A stretch of 64,000 bases of DNA from Halostagnicola kamekurae (GTDB lineage Archaea; Halobacteriota; Halobacteria; Halobacteriales; Natrialbaceae), in assembly GCF_900116205.1 (NCBI RefSeq), contig NZ_FOZS01000002.1, positions 372,001 to 436,000 of the forward strand. The letters run 5' to 3'. A model generated the notes under the pieces. It searched no databases. It was not told where the DNA came from and was given only the letters and a program-made list of their open reading frames with translations. The position numbers were made by a program, and so were the translations under genes. Each line of letters starts with the position of its first letter. Position 1 is the stretch's first letter. Positions 10,193 to 19,903 of the stretch are shown here, piece by piece.

Positions 10193-11940
10193 CCAGCACG
10201 AATCCCCACGAGCGCGCGGAGGGCCGCGACTCCGACCCGGTGAACCGGCAGACGGTGACGGACGCGAGCGAGGCCGACGCCGATCAGGCGATCCACGTCC
10301 TGCTGATCGAGGACAACCCCGGCGACGCGCGGTTGATCCGCGAAATGCTCCGCGAGTCCGAGGAACTCACCCAGCGATTCGACCTGGAGGAGCGGGCGGG
10401 CGACCGGCCGACGATCACCTGCGAGTCGCGCCTCGAGGACGGCCTCGAGACCCTCGAGACGACGCGAATCGACGTCGTCTTGCTCGATCTGAACCTGCCG
10501 GATAGCCACGGGCTCGAGACGCTCGAGGCGGTCCACGAGACGGCCGAATCGGTGCCGATCGTCGTGTTGACCGGCGTTCGCGATCAGGAGATCGGCGTTC
10601 GGGCGATCCAACGCGGCGCGCAGGACTTCCTCGTCAAAGACGAAGTCACGACCCCGCTTCTGGTTCGGACGATCTACCACGCGATCGAGCGCGCCCGACA
10701 GCGCCGCGAACGCCGGCGACGCCGACGGCAGATGGAGTCGCTCAACCGGCTGAACCGGATCGCCCACGATACGACCCACGCGGTTATCACGAGCGACACG
10801 CGGCGGGAGCTCGAACAGCAGGTCTGCGATCGCCTCGCCGACTCCGACGCCTACCAGTTCGCCTGGATCGGCGGCCTGAATCCGGGCAGCGACGAGGTCA
10901 CGCCGCGCGCGAAAGCGGGTTCTGACGCGGAGTACCTCGAGCGGATCACGGTCACCGCCGGCGACGACGAGTTCGCGCAGGGCCCCGGCGGAAGCGCGCT
11001 CGAGTCACAGGAAGTCCAGATCACCGCCGACGTGCGGACCGATCCCGACTTCAAACCGTGGCGTGAGGTCGCACTGGAGTACGGCTATCGCTCCGTCGCC
11101 TCGGTTCCGATCAGCCACGAGGAGCTCGTCTACGGCGTCCTACTCGTGTATTCGACGGCAGTCAACGCGTTCTCCGGCCCTGAACGCGACGTGCTCTCTC
11201 GAATGGGCGACGTCATCGGGCACGCGATCACAGCGATCGAGCGCCGGGAAGCGCTCGTCAGCGACGCCGTCGTCGAACTCGAGTTCCAGATCGACGACCT
11301 CGCGGACCCGCTCGTCGACCTCTCGACGGAAGCGTCGGTAACGATCCGGTTCAATCGGCTGATCTGGGAGGGAGAAACGCTGCTGGCGTACGGCTCGGCC
11401 GAGGGCGTCTCGCAGGACGCGTTTGCGGATGCGATCGATCGAACGACGCGGTTCGACGACGTTCGATTCCTCACGAAGGGCGACGATCAGTTCCAGTTCG
11501 AACTGGTCGCCCCCGTCGTCGATTCCCTGTTCGAGACCATCGCGACCCACGGCGGCCGGATCTCGTCCGTGACGATCGACGACGGCGAGTTCCGATTCGT
11601 AGTACAACTCCCGCAGGGTCGCGACACCCGCCGCATCGTCGAACTCGTCCGAGACAGTCACGAGGGCATCAGCTACCTGTCCCAGCGATCCTACGATCAG
11701 CGCGAAACGGACGAGTTGGGCGCACAGTCCGTGCTCGAAAAGAGCCTCACGGAGAAACAACGCGTCGCGCTCGAGACGGCTTACGCGGCCGGTTACTTCG
11801 ACTGGCCACGGGGCAGCACTGGCGAGGAAATCGCCGAGCGACTCGATATCTCCCCGGCGACGCTCAACCAGCACTTGCGGACCGCGGAGCGAAAATTCTT
11901 CGAGTCGATGTTCGAATCCGCGGGCGAGGACGACTCGTAG
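10189..11940 (+). CDS. receiver-GAF-Bat HTH transcription regulator
   Basis: 583 residues starting at a GTG overlapping the previous stop. A receiver domain (about 35-160, phospho-acceptor Asp100 in LLDLNLP) is followed by a charged helix, a GAF domain (about 195-340), a haloarchaeal Bat-type region (about 350-500) and a C-terminal helix-turn-helix (about 525-580) containing [18 protein letters not shown]. Bat proteins, named after the bacterio-opsin activator, are haloarchaeal transcription factors. The gene order kinase, receiver, Bat regulator suggests a complete phosphorelay ending in transcription control; the target genes are unknown. Confidence 0.92.
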   Translation: MTSTNPHERAEGRDSDPVNRQTVTDASEADADQAIHVLLIEDNPGDARLIREMLRESEELTQRFDLEERAGDRPTITCESRLEDGLETLETTRIDVVLLDLNLPDSHGLETLEAVHETAESVPIVVLTGVRDQEIGVRAIQRGAQDFLVKDEVTTPLLVRTIYHAIERARQRRERRRRRRQMESLNRLNRIAHDTTHAVITSDTRRELEQQVCDRLADSDAYQFAWIGGLNPGSDEVTPRAKAGSDAEYLERITVTAGDDEFAQGPGGSALESQEVQITADVRTDPDFKPWREVALEYGYRSVASVPISHEELVYGVLLVYSTAVNAFSGPERDVLSRMGDVIGHAITAIERREALVSDAVVELEFQIDDLADPLVDLSTEASVTIRFNRLIWEGETLLAYGSAEGVSQDAFADAIDRTTRFDDVRFLTKGDDQFQFELVAPVVDSLFETIATHGGRISSVTIDDGEFRFVVQLPQGRDTRRIVELVRDSHEGISYLSQRSYDQRETDELGAQSVLEKSLTEKQRVALETAYAAGYFDWPRGSTGEEIAERLDISPATLNQHLRTAERKFFESMFESAGEDDS

Positions 11941-12022
11941 CCGCCGATCTGCGCTCCCAACCAGCCACAGTGGCGCCAGCTACTTACAGTCGCCAAAATA
12001 GTGAAAACCGAAGCCTCGACGC

Positions 12023-12622
12023 TCACGCCCGGCGGGGTTCGCCCGCGGGAGCGCTCGCCTCGTCGCCGCGTCGACCGGAGATGGCGACGGCGGCCATCGA
12101 GATACCGGTGAGCAGGAGGCTCACGCCAACGATCAGGCCGATGGCCCAGGCGGCGTCGCCGGGGAAACCGGCCCAGAGCAGCGCCGCCAGCACGAGCGAG
12201 ATCGCGCCGCTCGCGCCGATCGTCGCGCGGCCCGGTTCGCCGGCCATGCGGGTCGCCATCCAGAGTTCGGCGATCCCGTCGACCACCAGGTACGCGACGA
12301 GCAGGAGCGTCAAGCTCACGAGCGCGACGACCGGGTTCGCGAGGACGAACAACCCGGCGACGAGACTCACGACGCCGACCGCGAGTTGCCATGCAGAGCC
12401 CTTCCAGCCGCGGGTCGTCACCGAGTGCGCACCGTGGACGATCCCGCTCACGATGAGCACCGCCCCCAGTACAACGGTAATCGAGAGGCCGGTTACGACC
12501 GGCAACGCGATCGCAAAGAGGCCGAGAAGCCCGATAACGCCGCCGGCGAGTGCGAGCGTGCGCCATCCGCGCTCGAGGGAGTATCCGGGAGTCGATTCGT
12601 CTGTGGTCGTGGTAGAACTCAT
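12023..12622 (-). CDS. HdeD-family membrane protein
   Basis: 199 residues with six evenly spaced hydrophobic helices, several rich in Gly/Ala, and short loops, the layout of the HdeD (DUF308) family. A polar Thr-rich N terminus and a basic/acidic C-terminal tail face the cytoplasm by prediction. An earlier in-frame Met exists at 12670, but a TATA-like CTATATCTA about 30 nt upstream of 12622 makes the internal Met the better start. Bacterial HdeD is tied to acid resistance; the haloarchaeal role is not known. It converges with the Bat regulator gene. Confidence 0.85.
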   Translation of the reverse strand: MSSTTTTDESTPGYSLERGWRTLALAGGVIGLLGLFAIALPVVTGLSITVVLGAVLIVSGIVHGAHSVTTRGWKGSAWQLAVGVVSLVAGLFVLANPVVALVSLTLLLVAYLVVDGIAELWMATRMAGEPGRATIGASGAISLVLAALLWAGFPGDAAWAIGLIVGVSLLLTGISMAAVAISGRRGDEASAPAGEPRRA

Positions 12623-12837
12623 TGTCTTACACCGACAGTAGATACGACTCGAGAGTAGATATAGAGGCATTCGTTATTTGATAGTATTTCCGGGAGATGG
12701 ACCGGTCTGGGATCGTGACCGACGATGTTGGGGTTCTAGATCTATCCGTTTTCAGGCTATATTTTTCGAGAAACGAACGAAAGCGAAATCGGACCGTCGC
12801 GCGACCACGGATCACATCGACCTCGAGAACACGACAC

Positions 12838-13290
12838 TCATCTGACAAACTCTCCCAGACGTGAGCGGTACGTATCCTTCTTCTCGAGCGTCCAGTGTCC
12901 GATGATTGCGCCGATCCTCCCGACGAGAGCGGAGAGCAAAACGACGAGTAGCATGAAACAGATGAGCATGATCCCCTGCAGCCCGCTAAACCAGAGCGGC
13001 TGGTTCAACCCGGAAATGAACGCGAGGAGATCGACGAGCGGCCAGAGTTCCGCGAGCGACCCAACAACCCCAGTTCGTGCGCCAACTCGGCGCGCCTTCA
13101 GATCGGTGGTGTAGGCGAGCGATCCACCGATCGCGCCAGCGAGAAACACGGGAACGAAGTTGCGCGTGAAGTCCGGGAACGATTGCCAGTAAGACGCAAT
13201 CGTGAACGGAATCGAGGCGAGTCCGAGGACGATTGCCAGTCGCCACTCCGGATCGAGGCGTCCCTTCGGGCGGTTCCAGAGACGAATCAT
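12838..13290 (-). CDS. small four-helix membrane protein
   Basis: 150 residues with about four hydrophobic segments (around residues 18-35, 45-60, 78-95 and 105-130), the second containing a Gly-rich stretch FLAGAIGGSLAY. The general form resembles haloarchaeal DUF5518-type membrane proteins, but I cannot confirm that family. An upstream in-frame ATG at 13317 would add nine residues; a TATA-like TTATATGTATA overlapping it argues for the 13290 start and a leaderless transcript. It is monocistronic between HdeD and ArcS genes. Function unknown. Confidence 0.75.
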   Translation of the reverse strand: MIRLWNRPKGRLDPEWRLAIVLGLASIPFTIASYWQSFPDFTRNFVPVFLAGAIGGSLAYTTDLKARRVGARTGVVGSLAELWPLVDLLAFISGLNQPLWFSGLQGIMLICFMLLVVLLSALVGRIGAIIGHWTLEKKDTYRSRLGEFVR

Positions 13291-13391
13291 ACCGACTTCT
13301 TGTGTATTGATATACATATAACCGCCCGTTTCGTTTCCAGTCGGTGTCTTCGGACGGGTACCGTGCCAGCAGACGCTGCCGACCGATCGAG

Positions 13392-15176
13392 CTATCGCTC
13401 TTCGACGTGACGGATTTCCGCACCGATGCCGCGCGTGCTCTCGACCATCTCCGTCCCGAACATCTCGGCGCGGCCGACGGCGAAGGCCTTCGGGCCCTCG
13501 ACGACGACCTCGTCGCCCACGCGAATGTCCTCGTCGGCGTCGACGATCCCCGGCGCGAGCACGCTGCCGTGGGGGACGAAGTCGTCGATCTCGACCCGTT
13601 TGACCGGCGCGTCGCTGTCGACCCACTGCTTTGCGCCCTCGAGCGTGAACGAGAGGGTGCCGTAGTTGGGAACCATGGTCGCGAGCTGGGTCTCCTCGTC
13701 GTCGCGGACCTGGATCTTGGGGTATCTGCTGGTCGTCTGAATGTCGGGAAAGAGGTCGTCGCCGGCGCCGTCGCCGAGCAGGTAGTCGGCGATGGCCCGG
13801 ACCGTGTTGTGCTCGCGCTCGCGCTTGCTGTACTTGAGTTCGCCGGACAGCTCGCTCGAGAGCGCGGCGATTGACTCCTCGTCGGTCGGGTGTGCGCCCT
13901 TCCCAACGGTGTAGGCGACGTCCAGGTCGAGCGAGTCCTCGACGCGCTCGACGATGTCGCGATAGCCCTCGTCGGGCACGTGGGCGACGACCCGTGGGTA
14001 CTCGTTGCGCTCGAGGTAGCGCTCGAGGACCGACGCGACGAACCGTTTTTCGTCCTCGGTCCAGCGGCCGGTGACGACGCTGTCGTAGTGTTGGGCCGGG
14101 TAGGTCGTCTCGAGTTCCTGGGGAACGACGCCGATGGGCGAGGTCATCGACACCTGGTGGGCCCGCCACTGGATCGCGTCGTGGAACCGGCCGTGGCTCT
14201 TGGACTCGCTGTAGGGTTTTTTCGCCGAACACGGGGTGAGCACGAGCGGGTTCTCGAACCGATTCCGGTACCGCGTCGTCACGCGGTCGGCGAAGCGCTG
14301 GATCTCCACCCGCCGGATCGTATCGCCCGTCGCGGCGTCGAGGTCAGCCTCCCGGAGGATCGGCGTTCGCTCCTCTAAGTACGCCCACTGGTCGTCGAGT
14401 TCGCGCATCGCCGCGGTGAGCCACTGATCGTGGCGCGCCTGCCCCTCGATGTAGTCCCGCAGTCGGCCGTCCCGAATACGCTGGCGAACGATCGAGAGTT
14501 CGGCCTCGAGGGCGGCGACGTTGTGCTCGACGCAGTCCTCGCGGTCGAACGCGTCGATATCGGTTTCCTCGCTCAGCGGACTCGGGAGCTCTTCTAAGTC
14601 CTCGAGGTAGTACTCGCCCTCGCTCGTGAGGTACTTGCCCTGCGTTCCCTTGACGATCGCTCTCGAGGCGTCGAACGCGTCGACGCCGGCGTAGGCCAGC
14701 AGGGCGACGTTTCGGGGCGTCGCGACGCCGGAGAAAATCAGGGCGGTGTCGGCCGGGATCGTCTCGCGGACGGCGACGACGGTCTCGACGAGCGCCGCGC
14801 CGTGGCCGATCGCCGACCGGGCGTTGGAGACGACGTACGCGTCGGCTCCTGACGCCGGATCGTCCGGTCCGGGGATATCGTGGAACCCGACGCTCTCGCT
14901 CGAGACGACGGCGGCGCTCGGGAACTCGACGTCCGGGTACTCGACGGCGAACGACTCCTGGACCGCCTCGTCGGTCCCGCCCGGAAACCCGCGGTGGGGC
15001 AGGACGGTGAGGACGTCGTCGTCTCCCTCGGGCATCGCGCGGTCCGCGGCCCACAGCGAGCCGGCGTCCTCGAGGACGTCGTCGACGAGTCCGGGGGTGC
15101 GAACGGGCTCGGAGAGCCGGAGTTCTCCGAGACGCGCGGCCCCGTCGCGCGCGTGAATCTCGAAATAGTCGGTCAT
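13392..15176 (-). CDS. arcS: archaeosine synthase ArcS
   Basis: 594 residues. ArcS converts preQ0 at position 15 of archaeal tRNA to archaeosine. The N-terminal half keeps the TGT-like fold, the middle carries the ArcS hallmark PCSAKKPYSESKSH (about residue 315), and the C-terminal 75 residues form a PUA RNA-binding domain ending in an acidic GDEVVV-type segment. Length fits full-size haloarchaeal ArcS rather than a tRNA-guanine transglycosylase. The ATG at 15176 begins MTDYFEIH; longer readings of the frame upstream lack conserved sequence. It diverges from the SppA gene about 370 nt away. Confidence 0.92.
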   Translation of the reverse strand: MTDYFEIHARDGAARLGELRLSEPVRTPGLVDDVLEDAGSLWAADRAMPEGDDDVLTVLPHRGFPGGTDEAVQESFAVEYPDVEFPSAAVVSSESVGFHDIPGPDDPASGADAYVVSNARSAIGHGAALVETVVAVRETIPADTALIFSGVATPRNVALLAYAGVDAFDASRAIVKGTQGKYLTSEGEYYLEDLEELPSPLSEETDIDAFDREDCVEHNVAALEAELSIVRQRIRDGRLRDYIEGQARHDQWLTAAMRELDDQWAYLEERTPILREADLDAATGDTIRRVEIQRFADRVTTRYRNRFENPLVLTPCSAKKPYSESKSHGRFHDAIQWRAHQVSMTSPIGVVPQELETTYPAQHYDSVVTGRWTEDEKRFVASVLERYLERNEYPRVVAHVPDEGYRDIVERVEDSLDLDVAYTVGKGAHPTDEESIAALSSELSGELKYSKREREHNTVRAIADYLLGDGAGDDLFPDIQTTSRYPKIQVRDDEETQLATMVPNYGTLSFTLEGAKQWVDSDAPVKRVEIDDFVPHGSVLAPGIVDADEDIRVGDEVVVEGPKAFAVGRAEMFGTEMVESTRGIGAEIRHVEER

Positions 15177-15544
15177 ACACTGACTGGGTACCGGAGCGCG
15201 AAAGAGACTGTCGATACCGGTTTCGCGCCCGCTAGGTCGCTCGAGGCGTTCGAGTGACTGCGGACGGAATCGCGGTGGGCCAGCCGAGCCCGGACGGTAT
15301 TGCATCCGAGCCGGTCGAACCGGACGCGGACGGATCCGAGGCAGACGAGTCGACCGACGGCGCGACGCTGTGGCGGTCGACGCTGGCTGGATCCCATCCG
15401 ACCGAGGGAACCGCCACGCTCCGCGCTCGAGGGAACACCGCTCTCGAGCGGCCGCCGAGTTCGACCCCCTCGCGATTCTCGCGGAACGTCTCGAGACGTG
15501 AACGCTTAACAGCGAAGCACACGGAGGTAGGGCCATGCAACGAG

Positions 15545-16549
15545 GTGCCTGTCGTGGTTAGTCGGACCGAGGCTGGACGGCTCGCGATCGTCGGCGGCGG
15601 CGCGGTGGCGTTCGCCCTCGTCGGTTATTTCGTGTTCGTCGATTTCTCGACCTCGCTGGCGGACCTGCTCGGGATACTGCTGGCGCTCGCGGTCGCCACC
15701 GTCGGAGTCCGGATCGCCGGCAACGTCGCGGGTTCGATGTTTCCGGGCTACAACGTCGCCGAAGTCGCCGTCGACGGCCCGATCAGCCGCGACGGCGGTG
15801 GCAGATCGCTGCCCTCGAGTCCGGGCTCGACGCCGGCCGACGACATCGTCGACCAGATCGACCGGGCGGACGAGGACGGCAACGTCGAGGCGCTGTTGGT
15901 GAAGCTGAACACCCCCGGCGGCGAGGTCGTCCCGAGCGACGACATCAGGCTCGCGGCCGAGCGCTTCGACGGGCCGACGATCGCGTACACGACCGATCTG
16001 TGCGCCAGCGGCGGCTACTGGATCGCCAGCGGCTGTGACGAACTCTGGGCTCGAGACGCGAGCATCGTCGGCTCGATCGGCGTCATCGGCTCCCGGGTCA
16101 ACGCGAGCGGGCTGGCCGACAAAGTGGGGCTCTCCTACGAGCGCTTCGCCGCGGGGGACTTCAAAGACGCCGGCACGCCGCTCAAGGAGATGGACGAGGA
16201 GGAACGGGAGTACCTCCAGAGCCTGATCGACGACTACTACGAGACGTTCGTCGAGCGGGTGAGCGACGGTCGCGACCTCGACGCCGAGTTGATCCGCGAG
16301 ACGGAAGCGCGGATCTACCTCGGCGAGGACGCCCACGAGATGGGTCTCGTCGACGAACTCGGCACGAGGCGGGATCTCGAGGAAGACCTCGCGGATCGGC
16401 TGGCGGTCGACGAGGTGGCGGTCGAATCGTTCGAGCCGCCCAAGCCGCTGATGCGACGGGTCGGAAGCGGCGCTCGCGGAGTCGCCTACGCGTTCGGCGC
16501 GGGGATTTCGGGCCTCGCCGAGGACCGGGGCTTTCGGCTCCGGAGCTGA
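15545..16549 (+). CDS. sppA: SppA-type signal peptide peptidase (S49)
   Basis: 334 residues from GTG 15545 (GTG 15554 is equally possible). Two N-terminal membrane helices (about 12-32 and 40-65) anchor a serine protease domain. The nucleophile is Ser155 in CASGGYW and the catalytic Lys is Lys207 in FKDAGTP, the Ser/Lys dyad of single-domain archaeal SppA enzymes that degrade released signal peptides. GGAGGT lies at 15523-15528. A TATA-like CTTAAC at 15504 predicts a transcript starting near 15535, exactly at an eight-codon ATG frame that overlaps the sppA start. Confidence 0.9.
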   Translation: MPVVVSRTEAGRLAIVGGGAVAFALVGYFVFVDFSTSLADLLGILLALAVATVGVRIAGNVAGSMFPGYNVAEVAVDGPISRDGGGRSLPSSPGSTPADDIVDQIDRADEDGNVEALLVKLNTPGGEVVPSDDIRLAAERFDGPTIAYTTDLCASGGYWIASGCDELWARDASIVGSIGVIGSRVNASGLADKVGLSYERFAAGDFKDAGTPLKEMDEEEREYLQSLIDDYYETFVERVSDGRDLDAELIRETEARIYLGEDAHEMGLVDELGTRRDLEEDLADRLAVDEVAVESFEPPKPLMRRVGSGARGVAYAFGAGISGLAEDRGFRLRS

Positions 16550-16648
16550 GCCGGCCCGGTCCTCGAGGGCGTTTTTTCGGCGCGGCTCGTCTCGCGAACG
16601 GACAGCCGAGTGCGTGGTTTTATCGTAACAGGGCGTCGAACGTCTACC

Positions 16649-17983
16649 GTGACTACGCTGGTCATCTGTCTCGACCGGACCGACGACGTCGGCCGCCGGA
16701 CCGGCCTCCAGTCCCCGATCGTCGGCTGGGAGGCAGTGCGCGCGCTCGTGACGGACGTCGGGCTCGCAGACCCCGAGGACTCCGGCGTCAACTGTTTGCT
16801 CGAGTCACTGCGGGTCGCCCAGGACCTCCGCGACGCAGACGAAGAGACCGTCGTGGCGGTCGTCTCGGGCGAGCGCGAGTCGATGGTCTCGGCGGATCGA
16901 GCCGTCGCGCGCCAGCTCGACGACCTCATCGCCGACCACGATCCGGACTCGGCGGTGGTCGTCATCGACAGCGCCGAGGACGAGCGGCTGGTTCCGATCG
17001 TCGAGAGCCGCGTGCAGGTCGACTCGGTCGACCGGGTCGTCGTCCGACAGGCTCGAGACATCGAGTCGACGTACTACCTGCTCAAGCAGTTCCTCGCCGA
17101 CGAGGAGTTGCGCCAGACGGTGCTGGTCCCCATCGGGCTCACCCTGCTCGTGTTCCCGATGCTCGCGACCGCCTTCGGGCCGGCGGAAGGGGCCGCCGCG
17201 ATCACGACCGTCATCGGCCTGTTCTTGCTGTACAAGGGGTTCAACATCGACGACCTCGTGACCGGGTTCGCCCACCAGGTCAAAGAGTCGCTGTACACCG
17301 GTCAGGTGTCGGTCGTCACCTACGTCGTCGCGGCGGGGCTGACCTTCGTCGGCGTCTTCGTCGGCGCGCTCGGCGTGTCCGGCCTCGAGGAGACCCAGAG
17401 CGGGGAGGTGTTGATCCCGGCCGCGGTGTTCGCCTTCGAGGGCGTTCCATGGCTGGCGACGGCGGCGCTGACCGCGAGCGCGGGGCGCCTGCTCGACGAG
17501 ATCATCAGCGACCGGCCCGTGCGGGCCTCGTACCTCAATCTCCCCTTTATCGTCGTCGCGATCAGCTTCGTCGTCCGGGGCTTTTCGGCGTACTTCCTCG
17601 AGACCCAGGGCCAGATCGGCCCGCTGACCGTTCCCACCCTCGACCTGGGCTGGCGGACGATAACGAGCTTCCAGACGACCGCGGGCGAGCGCCTCGCGGT
17701 GTTCGTCCTGTTCGGGATCCTCGTGAGCCTTCTCGGCGTTCGCGTCGCCGCCTCGTTCAGCGAGTCGACGGCGGACTCGACGACCGACGCCGATCGATCC
17801 GACGGCGGGCAGGCGGCCGACGCCGACCTCCCCGATCCCGGCTCCGAGTCGGAGCTTACTGACGGCGGCGCGCGGTCGCCCCGGGCGAGCGACGACGGAC
17901 CGGAATCGCCCGACGACGGCTCAAGCACCCGCACGCGAGATCGAAACGCGACCGACGGCCGCGATGGGCCGGACCGCTCCTAA
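16649..17983 (+). CDS. DUF373-family membrane protein
   Basis: 444 residues. The first 150 residues form a cytoplasmic domain starting TTLVICLDRTDDVG, with further strands VVAVVSG and AVVVIDSAEDE, matching the archaeal DUF373 family. Six or so membrane helices follow between residues 155 and 375, and the last 65 residues are a disordered Asp/Ser/Thr-rich tail. The GTG start is supported by a TATA-like TTTTATCG about 28 nt upstream. DUF373 proteins have no established function. It is followed by a Dph6-like gene 53 nt downstream with its own promoter. Confidence 0.88.
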   Translation: MTTLVICLDRTDDVGRRTGLQSPIVGWEAVRALVTDVGLADPEDSGVNCLLESLRVAQDLRDADEETVVAVVSGERESMVSADRAVARQLDDLIADHDPDSAVVVIDSAEDERLVPIVESRVQVDSVDRVVVRQARDIESTYYLLKQFLADEELRQTVLVPIGLTLLVFPMLATAFGPAEGAAAITTVIGLFLLYKGFNIDDLVTGFAHQVKESLYTGQVSVVTYVVAAGLTFVGVFVGALGVSGLEETQSGEVLIPAAVFAFEGVPWLATAALTASAGRLLDEIISDRPVRASYLNLPFIVVAISFVVRGFSAYFLETQGQIGPLTVPTLDLGWRTITSFQTTAGERLAVFVLFGILVSLLGVRVAASFSESTADSTTDADRSDGGQAADADLPDPGSESELTDGGARSPRASDDGPESPDDGSSTRTRDRNATDGRDGPDRS

Positions 17984-18036
17984 CACCGCCGTCGCGCACT
18001 CGGCACCCATTTACCCGCGGCGACGTACACTCGAGC

Positions 18037-18762
18037 ATGACCGATCGAGTAGGCGCGTGGCTCAGTCTCTTTTCGGGCGGCAAAGACTCCTCGTGGGCGC
18101 TGTATCAGGCGCTCGAGCGTGGCCTCCCCGTCGAGCGGCTGGTGACCGTCCATCCGGCGGGCGACTCGTACATGTACCACGTCCCCGAGACCGGCCTCGC
18201 GACGCTCGCGGCCGAGAGCGTCGGGATCCCGCTGGTCGACGTCGAACCGGACGATTTCGACGCCGACGCGGTCGCGGACTCGAGCGCGCAGGGAGACGAC
18301 GAACTCGAACCGCTCGAACTCGCACTCGAGGAACTCGCGACCGATCTCGACGGCGGAATCGCAGGCCTGACCGCGGGAGCGGTCGAGAGCGAGTACCAGA
18401 CGAGCCGCATCGAAGGGATGTGCGAGCGACTCGAGTGTGACCTGTTCGCGCCGCTGTGGCGCGAAGAGCCCCGAGAGCTCGCGGACGCGATGCTCGAGGC
18501 GGGGTTCGAAATCGTGATCGTCCAGGTCGCAGCCCACGGCCTCGATGAGTCCTGGCTCGGACGCACGCTCGATGCTGCCGCGCTTTCCGACCTCGAGGAC
18601 CTCAACGACGAGTACGGCGTCCACCTGCTCGGAGAGGGCGGCGAGTTCGAGACGCTGGTCGTCGACGCCCCGCACATGGACCGGCGGATCGACCTCGAGT
18701 ACGATCGCGAGTGGGACGGCACCCGCGGCCGGATTCGCGTCACCGAGGCGAGTCTCGAGTAG
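18037..18762 (+). CDS. diphthine-ammonia ligase family ATP pyrophosphatase (Dph6-like)
   Basis: 241 residues. The PP-loop SGGKDS (13-18) identifies an N-type ATP pyrophosphatase, and the layout fits the archaeal MJ0570/Dph6 family, which amidates diphthine to diphthamide on elongation factor 2. Family-type features include the segment ALEELATDLDGGIAGLTAGAV (about 90-110) and a later GEGGEFETLVVDAP (about 197-210). A TATA-like ATTTACCC about 28 nt before the ATG indicates a leaderless transcript. It converges on the epimerase gene with a 31-nt gap. Confidence 0.88.
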   Translation: MTDRVGAWLSLFSGGKDSSWALYQALERGLPVERLVTVHPAGDSYMYHVPETGLATLAAESVGIPLVDVEPDDFDADAVADSSAQGDDELEPLELALEELATDLDGGIAGLTAGAVESEYQTSRIEGMCERLECDLFAPLWREEPRELADAMLEAGFEIVIVQVAAHGLDESWLGRTLDAAALSDLEDLNDEYGVHLLGEGGEFETLVVDAPHMDRRIDLEYDREWDGTRGRIRVTEASLE

Positions 18763-18793
18763 GGGCGCTTGAGCGGTGGTATAGAAATTCGGC

Positions 18794-19777
18794 TCAGGAA
18801 TCGAGCACGAGGGGTTCGTACCACTCTCGGTTCTCTCGATACCAGTCGACGAACTGGTCGACGCCGTCGCGGATGGCCGTCGAGGGCTCGTAGTCGATCA
18901 GTTCGTCGGCCTTCGAGACGTCGGCGTGGGTGTGGCGCGCGTCGGCCTCTTTCGCGTCGGTGTACTCGAGGTCCACGTCCGCACCCGTGTGATCGATCAC
19001 GTGTTCTGCGAGCGCTTCGATTGTGATCGTTCCCGTCGAGCCGATGTTCATCACCTCGCCGTCGGCGACGCTCGTCTCGAGTAAGGAGAGGTTCGCGTCG
19101 ACGACGTCGTCGATGTACGTGAAGTCCCGCGTTTGCTGGCCGTCGCCGTAGATGACCGGCGGGCGACCGTTGAGACACCGGGAGGTGAAGTTCGTGATCG
19201 CCATGTTGGGACGCATCCGCGGTCCGTAGACCGTGAAGTAGCGCAGCGATACGGTGTTGACGTCGTAGAGATCGTTCCAGACGCGGCAGTAGTGTTCCGC
19301 TGTGAGCTTCGTGACGCCGTAGGGGCTCTGCGGGACGTTCTGGTGGTCCTCGTCGTAGGGGAGGTAGTCGACTTCGCCGTAGACCGACGACGACGAGGCG
19401 TTGACTACCCGCTCGACGCCGTGTTCGTCCGCCGCGATCAGCAGGTTGAGCAGGCCGCCGGTGTTGATCTCGTGGGGCTTTTTCGGATTTTCGACGCTCG
19501 TTCTGACCCCCGCCTGTGCGGCCTGATGGTAGACGAACTCGACGTCGTTGCTCGAGACGACCTCCCGAACGAGCGCTTCGTCGGTGATTGAGCCCTCAAC
19601 GAAAGTGAACCGATCGCCGCCTTCTTCGTGGCACAGCTTGAGGTTTCGCTCTTTGATTGCCGTGTTGTAGTACGGGTCCAGTACGTCGAGGACGACGACG
19701 TGGTGCCCCTCCGCGAGCAGTCGGTGGGCGATGTGAGAGCCGATAAAGCCCGCGCCACCGGTGACGAGAACGTTCAT
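18794..19777 (-). CDS. NAD-dependent sugar-nucleotide epimerase (GalE-like)
   Basis: 327 residues of the extended short-chain dehydrogenase family. TGGAGFIGS (6-14) binds NAD, the catalytic pair is Tyr153 and Lys157 in SPYGVTKLTAEH, and Ser129-131 supply the active-site serine. The sequence is close to UDP-glucose or UDP-glucuronate 4-epimerases; the exact substrate cannot be read. Position beside a nucleotidyltransferase gene (126 nt upstream, same strand) and the glycosyltransferase cluster suggests it supplies sugar nucleotides for surface N-glycans or polysaccharide. Confidence 0.9.
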   Translation of the reverse strand: MNVLVTGGAGFIGSHIAHRLLAEGHHVVVLDVLDPYYNTAIKERNLKLCHEEGGDRFTFVEGSITDEALVREVVSSNDVEFVYHQAAQAGVRTSVENPKKPHEINTGGLLNLLIAADEHGVERVVNASSSSVYGEVDYLPYDEDHQNVPQSPYGVTKLTAEHYCRVWNDLYDVNTVSLRYFTVYGPRMRPNMAITNFTSRCLNGRPPVIYGDGQQTRDFTYIDDVVDANLSLLETSVADGEVMNIGSTGTITIEALAEHVIDHTGADVDLEYTDAKEADARHTHADVSKADELIDYEPSTAIRDGVDQFVDWYRENREWYEPLVLDS

Positions 19778-19903
19778 ACCGACCTAGATGCGAAGCGGTG
19801 GTTAGTCGCTTACGGACCGTTCCAGCTATTGAGTGGTAATAGATCAGAGCACAGAAGAGACGTTTTGGGTAAGTGGCTGCCGCTCTCGACACATTCTGCG
19901 ATC

